DNA from: Dendrocalamus latiflorus
Taxonomy: Eukaryota; Streptophyta; Magnoliopsida; Poales; Poaceae
Reading direction: 5' to 3'
Assembly (NCBI GenBank): GCA_017311315.1
Contig: CM029654.1
Coordinates: 25,503,879-25,567,878, forward strand
Length of the DNA stretch: 64,000 bases
Part shown: in pieces, positions 11,035 to 23,161 of the stretch
Layout of the letters: each line of letters starts with the position of its first letter
Numbering within the stretch: the stretch's first letter is position 1
Notes under the pieces: model-generated
Database searches by the model: none
The model's input: only the letters and a program-made list of their open reading frames with translations
Told to the model about the DNA's origin: nothing
Translations under genes and position numbers: made by a program

Positions 11035-14000
11035 ATGGCCGCTGCCGTCGCCTCCCCGTCGCCGTTCGTGGAGCTCGTCAAGGGCCCCTCCGGCCTCGAG
11101 AAGGTTGTGCTCCGCGGCACGCGCAGCTGCTCCGCCGAGGTACCTGATTCAGCGCCCCCGCCTCTCTCTCTCTTGTACTGTTCGTGCGTGCGTGAAGTGT
11201 GTGGGTTGGCGCGCGCGTGCTCGCGATTCGTTTGGATTTGGGTGCCATTTGCGCAGATCCGGCGGGAATTCGGCTGATCCGCGCGGGGTTTGGGCGAATT
11301 CGACGAGGTTTTTGGTGTTCGGATGCGTGATTTTGTCTGCCTTTATCCCTGTTTCGGTTGGATAACTAGTGGTGCATTGCATGATCCGCGTGCTACGAAC
11401 TTGAAATCGAGCGGGCTGTTACGTGGTCACGGTTTTAGCCGCTTAATTTCGTCGTATGAATCGTAGTTCAGCGCCGGTAGGTGATATTATGATGGTCGGT
11501 GACGCGATGCGTGATCAGAGGAGGTAGCGCCTTCCTGTTGTTAAATTTTGGTCGCTTTTGATGTTTCATGGCAATTTGTTGGGTCTGTACTGACAATGTT
11601 CGAATTGCTGCAATCTACTCCGTAGATTGTAGAAAGGTGGTACTGAAGGACTTATTAAGTGATAATTCCCACCGTTTACAAACATGAGTGGAAAAGTTTG
11701 GATGATGCTGAGGTTGGATTTGGGTGCAATCTACTCCGTAGATTTAATTCGACAAGTAAGGACTAAGGACTCTTTGTTAGTCTGTTCCGTCTCTATGATG
11801 CGTGATGCTGAGGTTGGATTTGTGGTCCATTGTATGTTTTGTAGCCCTTGTAGGGGAAATCATATTCTGGATGGTAGACATTCTTTCAGACAAGTTTGGA
11901 TGTGTCCTCAGTTTTCGTACTGTTTTGTACATTTGTTCCTTATGTTGTTCATTTTGTTGTGACTAGTTTGCAGAAGAAGCAAAGACCAAATAGTGGGTGA
12001 TTTGATTTATATCATGCTAACTAGGGAGTCTCTAGTCCTGTCCATTTGGGTTTTGATACTAGGAGTGAATAAATTTGTTAATTATTCTTATGTATGTCAT
12101 ATGGAATCTAGCCCATCATTTAAATATAGAGAGATACCTTTCATCTTCTGAACCCTGTAAAACCATCATCATGGACCAGTTTTGCATGAGAATGGATGGT
12201 ACGGTGAGTTGAAAGTGTACATATGTCTTGTTTCTCTTTTACCTATATGTGCAGCTGTGCTGTTTCTTTGGGAAATGCTCTCCATGTTGTCGTACTAGTG
12301 TCTCATCTGTGTCTACACAAGCAACTTAAACACGCTTGGAATTTCACTGTTTGCTGTCATACCTGCCAGAAAGGATCCACATTGGCCATAATGTGCTCAG
12401 GGTTCTTCCTGGCGGTTTTTTCCATCTTTATTTGTTCTTCCCCGTCTCATTGTTTCCAAAAATATTATATGTTCTGTCTATGCTCTGAACTTTCAGTTGT
12501 TCCTATTGCAAAAGCACACGCTGCAATGATGAGTAACTACTTTAGTCTTGTGTTTTCCCAGGTCTGTCTTTATGGAGGTCAAGTAACTTCATGGAAGAAT
12601 GACCATGGGGAGGAGTTGCTTTTTGTCAGCAGCAAGGTACACAATCGTTTCGTTGGCCATGGAGGATCTCATTAGTCAATAATATATGTATAAATTGTGT
12701 GGGTACATGTGTTTCATACCAATGCCCTTCTTTGTTGTGGAAGTCATCCTTGCTCCTCTCAGTGATGTTGTTTAAAGTTTGAACACGTCCTTATTTCAAA
12801 GCCCGTTTGTGTTATGTCATATCCCTGTCACTGTCTGAATGCAGGAATATTTTAGTTTAGCAAAATGTTTCTTCTCGTGTTATGCATTACTGCAGTCTTT
12901 GTCATATGTTCATATCCCCATGGTTAAGGCTTCAAAAATTTTAAGTAAATGTTGTTTTGCAGGCCATTTTCAAACCTCCAAAAGCCATTCGTGGTGGGAT
13001 ACCCATTTGCTTTCCCCAAGTATGCAACCTTCATCTATAATGACTTATTCATGCTAGAAATATTGTCTGTCCCAATCACTGAGAAGCACCTTGTCAATGC
13101 AGTTTGGAACACATGGAACTCTTGAACAACATGGATTTGCAAGGAATCGGTTTTGGACTATTGATAACAATCCACCTCCTTTACCAGTAAACCCTGCTAT
13201 TAAAGCTTTTGTTGATCTGATTCTGAAGCCTTCTGAAGAAGATTTAAAGATCTGGCCTCACAGGTTCGTGTTTGATACTTAGACCACAGGGTGATCATTG
13301 CTTTGTCCCTTTTATTCTTGTGATGTGGTATACATATCTGATTATGCTCTCGGCCTATTCAATGCTAACAGTTTTGAGTTCCGCTTGAGAGTTGCTCTTG
13401 GTCCTGGTGGAGATTTGAGTCTCACATCTCGAATTCGGAATACCAACACTGACGGAAGACCTTTCTCTTATACATTTGCATATCACACATACTTCTCTGT
13501 CTCTGACATAAGGTATGGCTTGATGTTTTCCCTTTTTCTTTGTTTTCCGCATTCCTTTTATGATACTTTGATCTCTGCAATGAATTGTTCCATTTATTGA
13601 TTTTACAGTCTGTGTTGCGAATTTAGAATGCTGTTTTGTACTTTTGTGCATGGTTTCTATGGTGTTGTGTACATGTCAGGCAAAAAAAATTCACTGGGTC
13701 CATGTGGATTGTAGCATCTGTATTGTATGGATGTCTGATAGATGACAACAATTTTTTTGTGAGAAGTTTAGACAAAATGGATATATCTTGGTTTGGCTCT
13801 GATGTTGGCATTGCTAATGCCACTACATGGAATGTTGTAGTAGAAATGTGGGATTTACCTCGTCGCTGGATTGTGTCATGTTGCTGCCTTACATGTGCTC
13901 CCTGTATATGACGATGACTTTTTCAAAATTTCATGAAGACAGATGTAACAAACCATGACTCTCAGTGATACTCTGCCTTCTGTATTACTGCAATGCACAT

Positions 14001-14999
14001 TGGGTAATAAGGTTCTGGTTGGGTTAGATATGTATATTATATAATTTGTGATGTAGTACTACTTGTAAAATGTCGTCTGACTCAAATTCACTACGAGCTG
14101 TTGTCTTATGGGGAAACTATTGGGATGTGCAAAATTTCCCACATTAGTGCTACAACGGTCAAAACATTATATTGATACATTCTTAAAATGCTGGTTTGAG
14201 CAATATGTGTACATAAGTAATACTGATTTGTACCTAAGTTATACTATTAATGTGCTTTCCAAGTCGAGTTCATCCAATGGCTCTAAGTGCATAATTGTTT
14301 TTCCTGTTGTTTTGGTTTAGAAACCCTGACATTGATATTTCTATTTGAGGCTGCAAGTATTGGTCAGCTTATTTCTTGACCTTAAAATTTTATCAGTGAA
14401 GTGCGTGTTGAAGGGCTGGAAACAATGGACTACCTTGACAATATGAAGGGAAAGGAGCGATTCACAGAGCAGGGGGATGCTATTGTATTTGAATCAGAAG
14501 TAAGTGTATTACTCCATATTAAATATTTAACATTTCACGTTAAATACCTAATGTTTCAGCCTGTAATTATCTCGATGGTCAAGGTTGATAAAGTATATCT
14601 TGCTGCACCCTCAAAAATTGCAATTATTGATCATGAGAAGAAAAGAACATTTGTCATGACGAAAGAAGGACTTCCAGATGCTGGTATGCTTGATTTGATG
14701 GCAAATCTTTTATATTGAACTTTTATCAATTTTGTTGATGTACAGTGTGTTATTTTCATCTTCATTATTACCTGTTGCCTTGTATAGTTGTTTGGAACCC
14801 TTGGGACAAGAAGGCAAAAGCTATGCAAGATTTCGGGGATGGAGAATACAAGCACATGCTTTGTGTGGAGCCTGCAGCTGTTGAGAAGCCTATTACCCTG
14901 AAGCCTGGTGAAGAGTGGAAAGGAAGGCTTGGGCTCTCGGCTGTTCCTTCCAGTTACTGTAGCGGGCAGTTAGATCCTTTAAAGGTCCTTCAGGGTTGA
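11035..14999 (+). CDS. glucose-6-phosphate 1-epimerase-like protein (aldose 1-epimerase family)
   Basis: This is a complete eight-exon gene for 317 residues. Exons are 11,035-11,139, 12,562-12,636, 12,963-13,019, 13,103-13,263, 13,372-13,512, 14,397-14,499, 14,584-14,683 and 14,788-14,999, all with GT-AG borders and matching phases. Family members interconvert the alpha and beta anomers of hexose-6-phosphates; plant members are also called apospory-associated protein C-like. Visible landmarks are LYGGQVTSW (residues 38-46), IRGGIPICFPQFG (69-81), QHGFARNRFW with His89, AYHTYFSVSD with His171, and CVEPAAV with Glu275; the two His and the Glu fit the family's catalytic positions. The length is normal. 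I see no obvious transit peptide, so the product is probably cytosolic. The ATG follows a CT-rich leader and TATA box. Intron 1 (1.4 kb) and intron 5 (0.9 kb) are the longest. Confidence 0.95.
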
Positions 15000-15065
15000 G
15001 AATTCTCACTTTCTGCGTCTTGTACAGGTGATGTTTTACTCTAGCTATTCCGTTGCTAGGAACAA

Positions 15066-15251
15066 TACCTACCATAGGCTAACTTCCGTTGTGGATTCAA
15101 TGCATCACGTATTAGATTATGTTCTGTTACTCACTTAGATGCTATTATGATTATGAATGTACCTACCATAGGCTAACGTCTGTTTTGGATTCAATGCATC
15201 GCTTGCTAGATTATGTTCTATTACGTAGATAATATTTATGATTATGAATAT
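15066..15251 (+). repeat. tandem duplication (~95 bp x2) in the epimerase 3' flank
   Basis: ACCTACCATAGGCTAAC and about 90 following bases occur at 15,066-15,160 and again, with scattered differences, at 15,161-15,251. It lies between the stop codon and the first AATAAA, so it is probably in the 3' UTR. Confidence 0.8.
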
Positions 15252-15273
15252 ACCTAGTGGGTGATGAGCAGCT

Positions 15274-15279
15274 GAATAA
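15274..15279 (+). terminator. candidate polyadenylation signal of the epimerase gene
   Basis: AATAAA lies 275 bp after the stop codon at the right orientation and distance. Plant signals are loose, so the cleavage site is uncertain. Confidence 0.5.
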
Positions 15280-16678
15280 AAGTTGAGCTGAAATTTATCA
15301 AGGTTCTTTAAGGAGAGCTGCCCATTCTGAATTATTTTATGTGCTTGAAAAGTCCGATAGAAAAGGTTCGGCCGTTAATGCCTTAAGTGTGTTTGGTTTT
15401 GGAACAATAAGTTAGTGGTGCCTGAAAGTTTGGTTTAGCATGACAGGGGCATATCACCCTTTTGAGAAAGTGCTTCTTGCTTGCCTCCTCCAGCAACCAA
15501 ATCCCTTTGGTTTTTTGACTGCTTTAGCATGAAAGGACCTAAAAACTAAAGCTAGCAATGTTGTTTTCCAACTTGTAGGCTTCGAGTAGGCCTTTTTTTT
15601 TGGCTCTTGAAACAGTCTTGTCATACAAAGCACCTAGGTGCGCAAAAACCATCCGTAGTTATTTCTATGTATCTTCTCTTACGAATTGTCAATCGTGTAA
15701 TCATATGCTCCTCATTTGCATGACATAGACTTTTTACAGCCAGATAGATGTGCATTCAGATACGCTTGATGCGATGCTCCCAACTGATTTCTCTCTGTTT
15801 CTAACTCTTGAACGGTTGTTTTCTGCAGGAGCACCTCATTGCCCTTACTATTTGTTGCTGGGCTGGCGTCGACACCGCTTCAACCTTTCTTCCTCCGTCA
15901 TTTCTCTCTCTCAATGTTTCGTCCTTTTTTTTTTCTTTTTGTGAATCTAGGAGTGAGTAGTAGGGTACTCTGGAATAACAGACCGTGCCTGCCAGCTGCT
16001 TTGATCCTAGAGCTGGTCATCTCCTCGGTGAATGAAATCGATCAGTGGACACAAAAGTACTAACATGAGTGCCGTAGTCGTTTCGTATGATTCGTCGTCC
16101 ATACTGAGAAATGCTACTGTCCCGCATAATTCGAATAGCATTTGCTGTTGATTTGTGGCTATGTTTGGGAAATTGGGGGTGCAAACGCCGGCTTGCTGGT
16201 GGAAGGAGGCACGTAGAAGTCTATTTCTTGCATTGTGGTGCAAACTTAAGTCTGATCGCACGTTGTGAGCTGCAGGCCTGCAGTTAGTAGTATGCGTAGC
16301 CATGAGACTGATTCTTACGAGTGGTTGTACTTCATCCAATCAAGGCCTCACTCCAAACGACTTCTTCTGCCTCTAGATCTTGGAATGTGTTATTTTTTAA
16401 TTTTGTCTCTCTTTTTTTTTTTTTGCTTTTTTGGGTTTTTTCTTTCCTTTTTTCCTTGTTAGTTTGCAATTTTCTATGATGATATAATTTTTGTTTTCAT
16501 TTTTAATTTGTTTAATTACTAATTTAGAAAAATTAACAGCTGCTACAATGCATTTTAAGTCATAAGTCTAAAATTGGAAGAAACTCCCAGCACTACTAGG
16601 CCCCGTTTGCAACTAGGAATTTTCGCAGGAGCTTGGGAAATGCTGTCCCTGTTTCTTGTGGAATTCTTACGAAATTCA
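15280..16678. other. intergenic, no gene seen
   Basis: Sequence with T-rich tracts (15,929-15,940; 16,411-16,450) and a degenerate MITE-like stretch at 16,390-16,570. The phrase GGCCCCGTTTGC at about 16,600 resembles a transposon end, but no partner was found. Confidence 0.4.
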
Positions 16679-17025
16679 GGGTGCCTTTGGTTGAGCTTTT
16701 GGGAGCTGTTTTTGCTTCCAAAAAGCCAATCAAAGGGGTGGAAACCAGAAACTGCTTTTTTCAGAAGCAGCTACTTTTGGGTAGTACAGTTTTGAAAGCA
16801 CCTTGGACCCTGCTTTTGGCTTTTGGCTTTCTGCTTTTTGAAATGGTGAAAATAGAGAGCTGTTTCACAGTTGTTTAAGGAAAATAGAGATAGGAGGTAA
16901 GTTTTATACTTGTTTGAACCAAACAGTTTACAGCTTTTCCACAGCCCACAACCTACAGCAGCTTTTCCACAGCTCACAGTTCACAGCAGCTTTTTCAGAA
17001 GCCACAGCTCAACCAAACACACCCT
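16679..17025. mobile_element. 347-bp MITE sharing its terminus with the adjacent Harbinger element
   Basis: The left end GGGTGCCTTTGGTTGAGCTT pairs with the right end, whose reverse complement is GGGTGTGTTTGGTTGAGCTG. TCA flanks both sides (16,676-16,678 and 17,026-17,028) as a 3 bp target duplication. Internal CAGCTTTT-type phrases recur in both orientations, so the element can fold extensively. It has no coding capacity. The first 14 bases match the 17,302 Harbinger TIR except at two positions, so that element's transposase is a plausible driver. Confidence 0.75.
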
Positions 17026-18341
17026 CAGGTGTCCCAAGCGGCTGTGGTACATTGGTGTGCGGACTGTTGGGCTGGGACTTGTCGCCTTTTATTGGGGCGC
17101 TGCATAGGTATACGTGGATGGTGGTGCAGTAGGCATTCTCTCACAGGTGGAAATCAAGGGAGAGTGAGACATGGTAGTCATGGGGAGGAAGTAACAAAAA
17201 AAGTAACAGTTTTGTGGCTGTGCATTTTGTGTTCTAGAAAATGTGGATGCCATGTTAGTTTTTATGGACGCGGCCATGCCATGAATCCAGTTCTCAACTT
17301 AGGGTGTGTTTGGTTACCTGTACATGGACGGCCGGATGCAGCTCCACCGTATTTTGCAAAGAAATCGGGTGTTTGGCTGGATGGATCTACTGTAGAATCC
17401 GGGATCCGCTCGTCCCCAGCATACGGTCTCATCCGGGACCGGGAGTGAAGGCCAAATCCACCGTAGCTGCTCATCCAGGACCGACGGAGTCGAGCACAAG
17501 CGCGGGCTAGGGTTACCTCCGCGCTCTCCTGCGCGTCCTCCGCGTCGGCAGCAGGTGATCTCCCTCTCCCTCTCCTCCCTCCTCCGGATCCGGCGAAGTC
17601 ATTCGGGAGGCGGCGGCGCAAGCGGCGGACGCGGGCGAGGTCCTTCGGGAGGCGGCGGCCGCGGCTCGTGGAGGCGCCACGCGGGGTTCCCCCTCGGCCG
17701 GATCCGGACCCTAGGCCACGGATCCGGCCGTGGTTCACCGTGCGGAGCGGAGCAGCAAGGCGGGGGGCGGGCGGCAGCCTGGCGCGGCGAAGATGGCCCA
17801 GGCGGCGCGGCGCATCGCCGCTGGAACCGGTGGGGCGTGGGGAAGTCGGGTCGGGGAGATGAAGCGCTGGGAGTGGGAGGCGCTGGGAGTCGGCGCGTTG
17901 GAGAGCCGGCCGGTGGGAGGCGCTGAGAAAAGGGAGACGACAGGAGAGCGCTGAGAAAAGGGAGACGGTGGGAAGCGGCTTCGGCCGAAGGCACCAAGAG
18001 AGGAGCAGCAGGGCGGAGAGATCGGGCCGAGGGGATTTTTCTGAAGCGGGCCACGCCGACGCCCTCTCTCCCCGGCTAGCTTTAATTGCAATTTTTGTCA
18101 ATTGCATTTCAATTGCATTTTTTCCTTATATACAAAATGATGTAGCTTGAACATATTTCTCGCATTGCAGGGATTTGATCTGCTGCCTGCAAGAACCACA
18201 GTAGACCTCGATCTTTGCTTCGGAAACGGTAAATCCTACCCATCCTCCATTACTTTGCCAAGTATAATATTGTGATTAACCAAAACCTACGTTCTAGTAA
18301 AATAATTAGTAATGCAATTTACTGTTTGTGTGCATTTTTAG

Positions 18342-19680
18342 ATGGATGATGTTTCTGTCAAGCGCCGTAAAATCATTAGTAATGCAGCTGGACTAGTTGC
18401 TACCATGTGTGCGTATACCTTATTTGTGTATAGGCATGCTGGTCGTACACCACCCATCACATATGGTCCCTTAGCCGAAAGAGACAAAATCAGGATGGCA
18501 AACCTTAGGTTCATTTTTCACAATGATGATAGGCACTGTGTAGAACAACTTCGAATGAGAAGAGCCCCCTTTTTCCACTTGTGCACATTGCTTAGAACAA
18601 GAAGGTTGCTTAAAGACACAATTAATTGCTCAATTGAGGAACAAGTTGCCATGTTTTTACAAGTGGTTGGGCACAATTGTAGGTTTAGGTTGATAGAGCT
18701 TAATTTTAGAAGGGGTTTGGAAACTATTAGTCGTTATTTTCAAGAAGTGTTGTATGCTATTGGAGAGCTGCGTGGGGAGATGATTCGGCCACCGTCCCAT
18801 GACATCCACCCAAAAATTGCAACCAACCGCAGATTCAACCCATACTTCAAGGTACTAGTTTGACATTGGAATGAAAAAAATTTTTGGCCATTGCAGCCCT
18901 TAACTAATTGGTTTTTCATATTTATTAGGATTGCATTGGCGCTATAGATGGCACTCATGTGCTAGCTAGAGTCCCCGCATCTATGGCAGCCGCCTTTCGA
19001 GGTAGGAAGGGTGTAACCACACAAAATGTCATGGCTGCTGTGGACTTCGATCTGAAGTTCACATTTGTCTTAGCTGGGTGGGAGGGGTCTGCTCATGATG
19101 CCACTATTCTAGCAGATGCATTGGAGAGGGATGATGGTTTAAGGGTGCCACCGGGTAAGTGCAGTTAGTTCTGCAATTAGTAAGTGCAATTTGTTGGAAA
19201 AAAACTTACTTGACCAGTATTTGTCGCTTGTTAGGTAAATTCTACCTCGTAGACGCAGGCTATGCTGTTCGGCCAGGGTTTCTCCCACCATATCGTGGTT
19301 GCCGGTACCACTTGAATGAGTATAGTGGAAGGAACTACCCTCGTGACCAAAGAGAGTTGTTCAATCTAAGGCACTCCTCTCTTAGGGTCACAGTGGAACG
19401 AGCATTCGGTGCATTGAAGAATCGTTTCAGAATTTTGTATAATAAACCATTCCACCCATACAAGACTCAAGTAAAATTAGTGCTTGCCTGCTGCATTTTG
19501 CACAATTGGATACTACTGCACGGGGAAGATGAGTGTGTCCCTGGGGAACAACAATGGACTCCAAACCCTGTAGATCAAGAACAGCACCATGACATTGAGT
19601 ATGACAACAACACCTGGGCAGCGAAGAGGAATGAGTGGGCACTAGCTATGTGGAACAATAGGGGAAACATGCGTGTGTGA
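18342..19680 (+). CDS. PIF/Harbinger transposase (DDE_Tnp_4 type)
   Basis: Three coding exons, 18,342-18,851, 18,929-19,154 and 19,235-19,680, encode 393 residues. An N-terminal helical region is followed by the nuclease domain. IGAIDGTHV gives Asp177, FYLVDAGYAVRPG gives Asp252, and VTVERAFGALKNRF gives Glu300; together these are the expected DDE residues. The conserved GWEGSAHDATIL segment lies at 220-231. The ATG directly follows a TTTTTAG acceptor (intron 18,229-18,341), so the leader is probably spliced. The protein cuts and joins the element ends in the nucleus, together with the Myb-like partner encoded 180 bp downstream. The absence of stops or frameshifts suggests recent activity or recent origin. 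Confidence 0.92.
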
Positions 19681-19857
19681 ATGTCGGGATGGTCCTGTAA
19701 CATTGTACTTTGTTCAAATTCAAGACTTTGTAATAATTAGTACTGATACTTGTTGTGTGATAGCTTTGTTGTAATGATTTATTTTTGGCCTATGCTTAAT
19801 ACCTTATGTGTTGCTTATTACTTTGTGCGTTTATTCATGCCAATTTTATGGTAGGTT

Positions 19858-20884
19858 ATGGCTGAACATAGGGCCAACATGAAGTGGACATCTCACATGT
19901 CCAACATAATGCTACGCCGTTTAACTGAGCTGGTGGAAAGTGGGGTGCGGCCAGAGAAAGGCTTCAAGGAGGTGCACTTGAACACCGTTGGCAGACAAGT
20001 AACTGAGCAAACCGGTGTTGAGGTCACTGGGAGTCAGGTGAGTAACCACCTCCGGAAGTGGAAGAAAGCTTGGGCAAAGATATGCAAGTTGCGGGACCTT
20101 AGTGGGGCTCTATGGGATGACACCACCAACACCATATTACTTGAGGATGAGCACTACAAAGGCCACATCAAGGTACTAAATTTGTGTGTTCGCATGTAGG
20201 ACCATCCCGAGGATGCTCCATAACATCATGACCTTGTTGTGTGTTCACATGTAGGACCACCCCGAGGATGCTCCATACCTGCATATTCCTATTGAGAACT
20301 ATGACCAGATGGCTGCCATATTCTCTGCTGGACAAGCCACCGGGAGGTATGCCATGGCCTCAAATGAGCCTTTGGGAGAACCTTCTGATGTTGTGGAAAG
20401 TGACCCTATTGCCACCCCCATTTCTCAACTTGCGAATGAGAGTTTAGGCTTTGAGGAGGTCCTTGGGGAGAATGCAGCTGCTAGAGGTACCGACACCAAT
20501 GGTCCTCCACCAACTTGGACTCCACCAAATGAGGATGGTTCAGGAGGGGCAGCTCAAGACAAGGGTAAGGACTCATGCAGTGGGTCTGGTTTAAAGAGGA
20601 AGAGAGGCATGATCAGTGATGAGGAAGTAGTTGTCTTCAATGGCATGATTGCTGCAGTGAAAGACTTAGGAGCTGCTATCAGGGAGTCTGCACATGCTGA
20701 GGCACACCCAGGGGTCTACAATGCTGTGATGACACTCTCTGGGTTCACTCCAGATGCCCTACTGTCTGCTCTTGGTTGGCTCTATGAACACAAGGCACAA
20801 AGCATTGGTTTTGTGCAGATGAGCGACGAACATCGTCGTATGTGGATGAATCATTGGATTGAGAAGCACTACTTCAATGAGTAG
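19858..20884 (+). CDS. Harbinger ORF1, Myb/SANT-like DNA-binding protein
   Basis: Two exons, 19,858-20,172 and 20,255-20,884, encode 314 residues. Residues about 8-80 form a Myb/SANT-like trihelix, with tryptophan-led helices: KWTSHMSNIMLRRLTELVES and VSNHLRKWKKAWAKICKLRD. A Ser/Gly/Asn-rich linker with a basic LKRKRG motif, a possible nuclear signal, follows. The C-terminal helical part (about 255-314) resembles the L1/Harbinger-associated tail seen in many plant Myb/SANT-like proteins. In PIF/Ping-type elements this protein binds the element and carries the transposase to DNA. About 33 bp of the second exon's start, including its acceptor, is duplicated 55 bp upstream inside the intron (20,196-20,217), offering an alternative acceptor that would lead into a stop. 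Confidence 0.88.
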
Positions 20885-21678
20885 GCTATTTCTCACTGAC
20901 CACTAACCTTTTGCCTAATTAGTTGGTGGTTGATGGATAATCCTCCCCCCTACAGGCCCTAACTATTTATGTAAGATGAAACTATGGACATCTGTTGTGT
21001 GATGTGTGCATGGTGCATACCTTTTGTAATTATGTAGGGCTTAATTACTGCATGTGGACTGATGTGCTGATGGTGTCTTCAAGGCACACCTTTTGTAATT
21101 ATGTAGGGGTTACTTGCTTGAAGTGTAAGCTAAGATATATGACTATGCTTATGCTTCTTTATTATGAGAAATATAGATCTTTATGTACTCTGTCTTTGGA
21201 GTGTTCATTTTATTAATGTCTTTTGATTTAGAGTAAAGTTGCAAATATTTAGTCAAAACATGTGTTCATACCAAATAATTGCATGTCGCATTTTTCCCTT
21301 GATATACATCATCATATTGTCAAATACGTTCTTTTCAGAAGTTAAAAAAAATTAATATGTCATACTGTAAATAAATTACTATTAGGAATAACTTAGTTTG
21401 TGCAAAAAACTGAAAAAACATGTGAAGGGGGTAACCATACCACCTCTCACATTCGAGGGTCACTATACCCCACTATACAGCCAACCAAACACCTTCTCAG
21501 CCTACTGTATCCGCTCATACAGCCTCATATACAGCCTACCAATCACAGACTCATTCAGCCTGTATCCACAGATACATCGAACCAAACACTCTTCTTTTTC
21601 AAAATACGACCCTCCTCATCCAGCTTCCCCTCATCCAGGATATACGATCCCACTACCTAAAAGCAACCAAACACACCC

Positions 21679-23161
21679 TTAACGCACATACGTAGCACAG
21701 TTACCAGTGCACGAGGCAATGCCTTGAATCCATACAAGTGGCCATTTTCGGTTTCCTGGAAACAGTTTTTTTTTTGGTAAAGCGCGTAGGATCTGAGGCT
21801 GCCATGGAGAGAGCAGCCAGTGGCTGTCCTGTCACGGAGGAAGAAAGCTACAGGAAATCGCCAGCTGCTAACTGCTACATATCGAGTTGCATGAAATAAA
21901 AAGAGAAAATTCCATATATGAGTAACTCTATTTCATAATTTGCCATCAAATAACTCGTTATTCTCTGCATGCCATCAGATTGCAAAATTGAACCCCTCCA
22001 TGCCGTCGCTGTTGGCACAATGTGTCGTTGACATGTCAGTATTTCTGCGTAATACCCATTCTACCCTTGCCCTCCAAAGAGACTAACTTAGGCTCTGTTC
22101 AAAAGTATGGTAGCCTTTGTTTTTTTACTGTGGTTTTTGGCTGATTGCAAAATAGATTTAGGTGATGCGGGACAGTCGCGCTGAGAAGCTACTCTACAAT
22201 ATCTCCTATAAACGATTTATACAAACTAGCTTATGAAACTACTCTGTTCAACTTCTAGCTTTTAAAAATTGTTTAGAATAGGAACTTGGATGGCCCGTGT
22301 GTTAGGCTCACTATTCTTTCTCTCACCAAGGTTCAATTTGCCTTGGGCTCAGTTTTTTTGGCTTATGCTTATGCTTTGGGTTTTATTTCTGTAGTAACTC
22401 GCTATTAACAGTGTTTTTTCAAGGTATAGTCTATAGGTAAATTATAGTATAAACTATACTGAATTCAACTGTATTGATCAAAATTACATACGATTATTTC
22501 TCTCTGTATATATTACCTCTTATGAATATATTAAAATTTAAAAATCACAATTATAAGTCTTGATCCGAAAGAACCCACCCTGTCAGAGCCAAGCGCTCTC
22601 CCGGCCAGTACACGGCATCCGCCTTCGCGTTTCCCAAGCGCGGCGCGCGCTCATAGCCAACTCGGCTTCCGCGTCCGCCTGCCCGCAGCCAGGGCGGCGT
22701 CCGTGTCCGCCCGCCATGAGGACCTTGGTTGGAGTGCGGTTAGGTGAGTGACGGAGTCAACTGGATCTGGAATTTTGGTGCTCGATTCCGCGTCCATCAA
22801 ATGTTGCATTAGTTCCATGGAGGATGGAGCCATGGATGCAGCGAGTGCTCTCTGGAGCTAATGTCGCGGTTCGATCCTGAGTTGGTATGGAGTTCAGTTG
22901 CTTGCTCCTGGTTAGTGGCATCTCATGGCGGACGCGGATGAGAGACGCACAGCAGGTGGCCCAAACTCGCTCGAAGAATTGCCTCAACCGTGGCCATTTT
23001 CTTTTATTTTGGGGAAGAACAGAAAATGGGAGGGAGAAGAGTGATGGCAATTTGGGATTAGTTTTGCAATCCGATGGCATACAGTGAATAACAAGTTATT
23101 TGGTGATAAACGGTGGAACTGACAGTTATTCAGTAGCATATAAGAAATTTTCGCAAATAAA
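21679..23161. other. intergenic, no gene seen
   Basis: AT-rich intergenic DNA. One copy of the dispersed AT-rich repeat lies at about 22,410-22,560. A GC-rich patch at 22,570-22,760 has a short open frame without motifs. Confidence 0.4.

Larger units (their letters stand above)
17302..21678 (+). mobile_element. PIF/Harbinger DNA transposon, apparently complete (4,377 bp)
   Basis: The ends are GGGTGTGTTTGGTTACC at 17,302 and GCAACCAAACACACCC at 21,678, an inverted repeat of about 16 bp with one mismatch. TTA flanks both sides (17,299-17,301 and 21,679-21,681), the family's 3 bp target duplication. Inside, on one strand, are a DDE transposase gene (18,342-19,680) and a Myb/SANT-like gene (19,858-20,884), the two proteins known to be needed for PIF/Harbinger/Ping movement. 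Neither shows a frameshift or premature stop. The left 750 bp is unusually GC-rich and the right subterminal part carries repeated ACAGCCTAC/CCAACCAAACAC phrases. Confidence 0.93.

Noticed and set aside
16600..17300. A larger nested element starting GGCCCCGTTTGC at about 16,600
   Set aside because: No matching inverted end was found downstream.
17262..18107. 281-codon frame on the minus strand at the Harbinger left end
   Set aside because: GC-rich composition, no motif, antisense to the element's genes, and it runs to the TIR.
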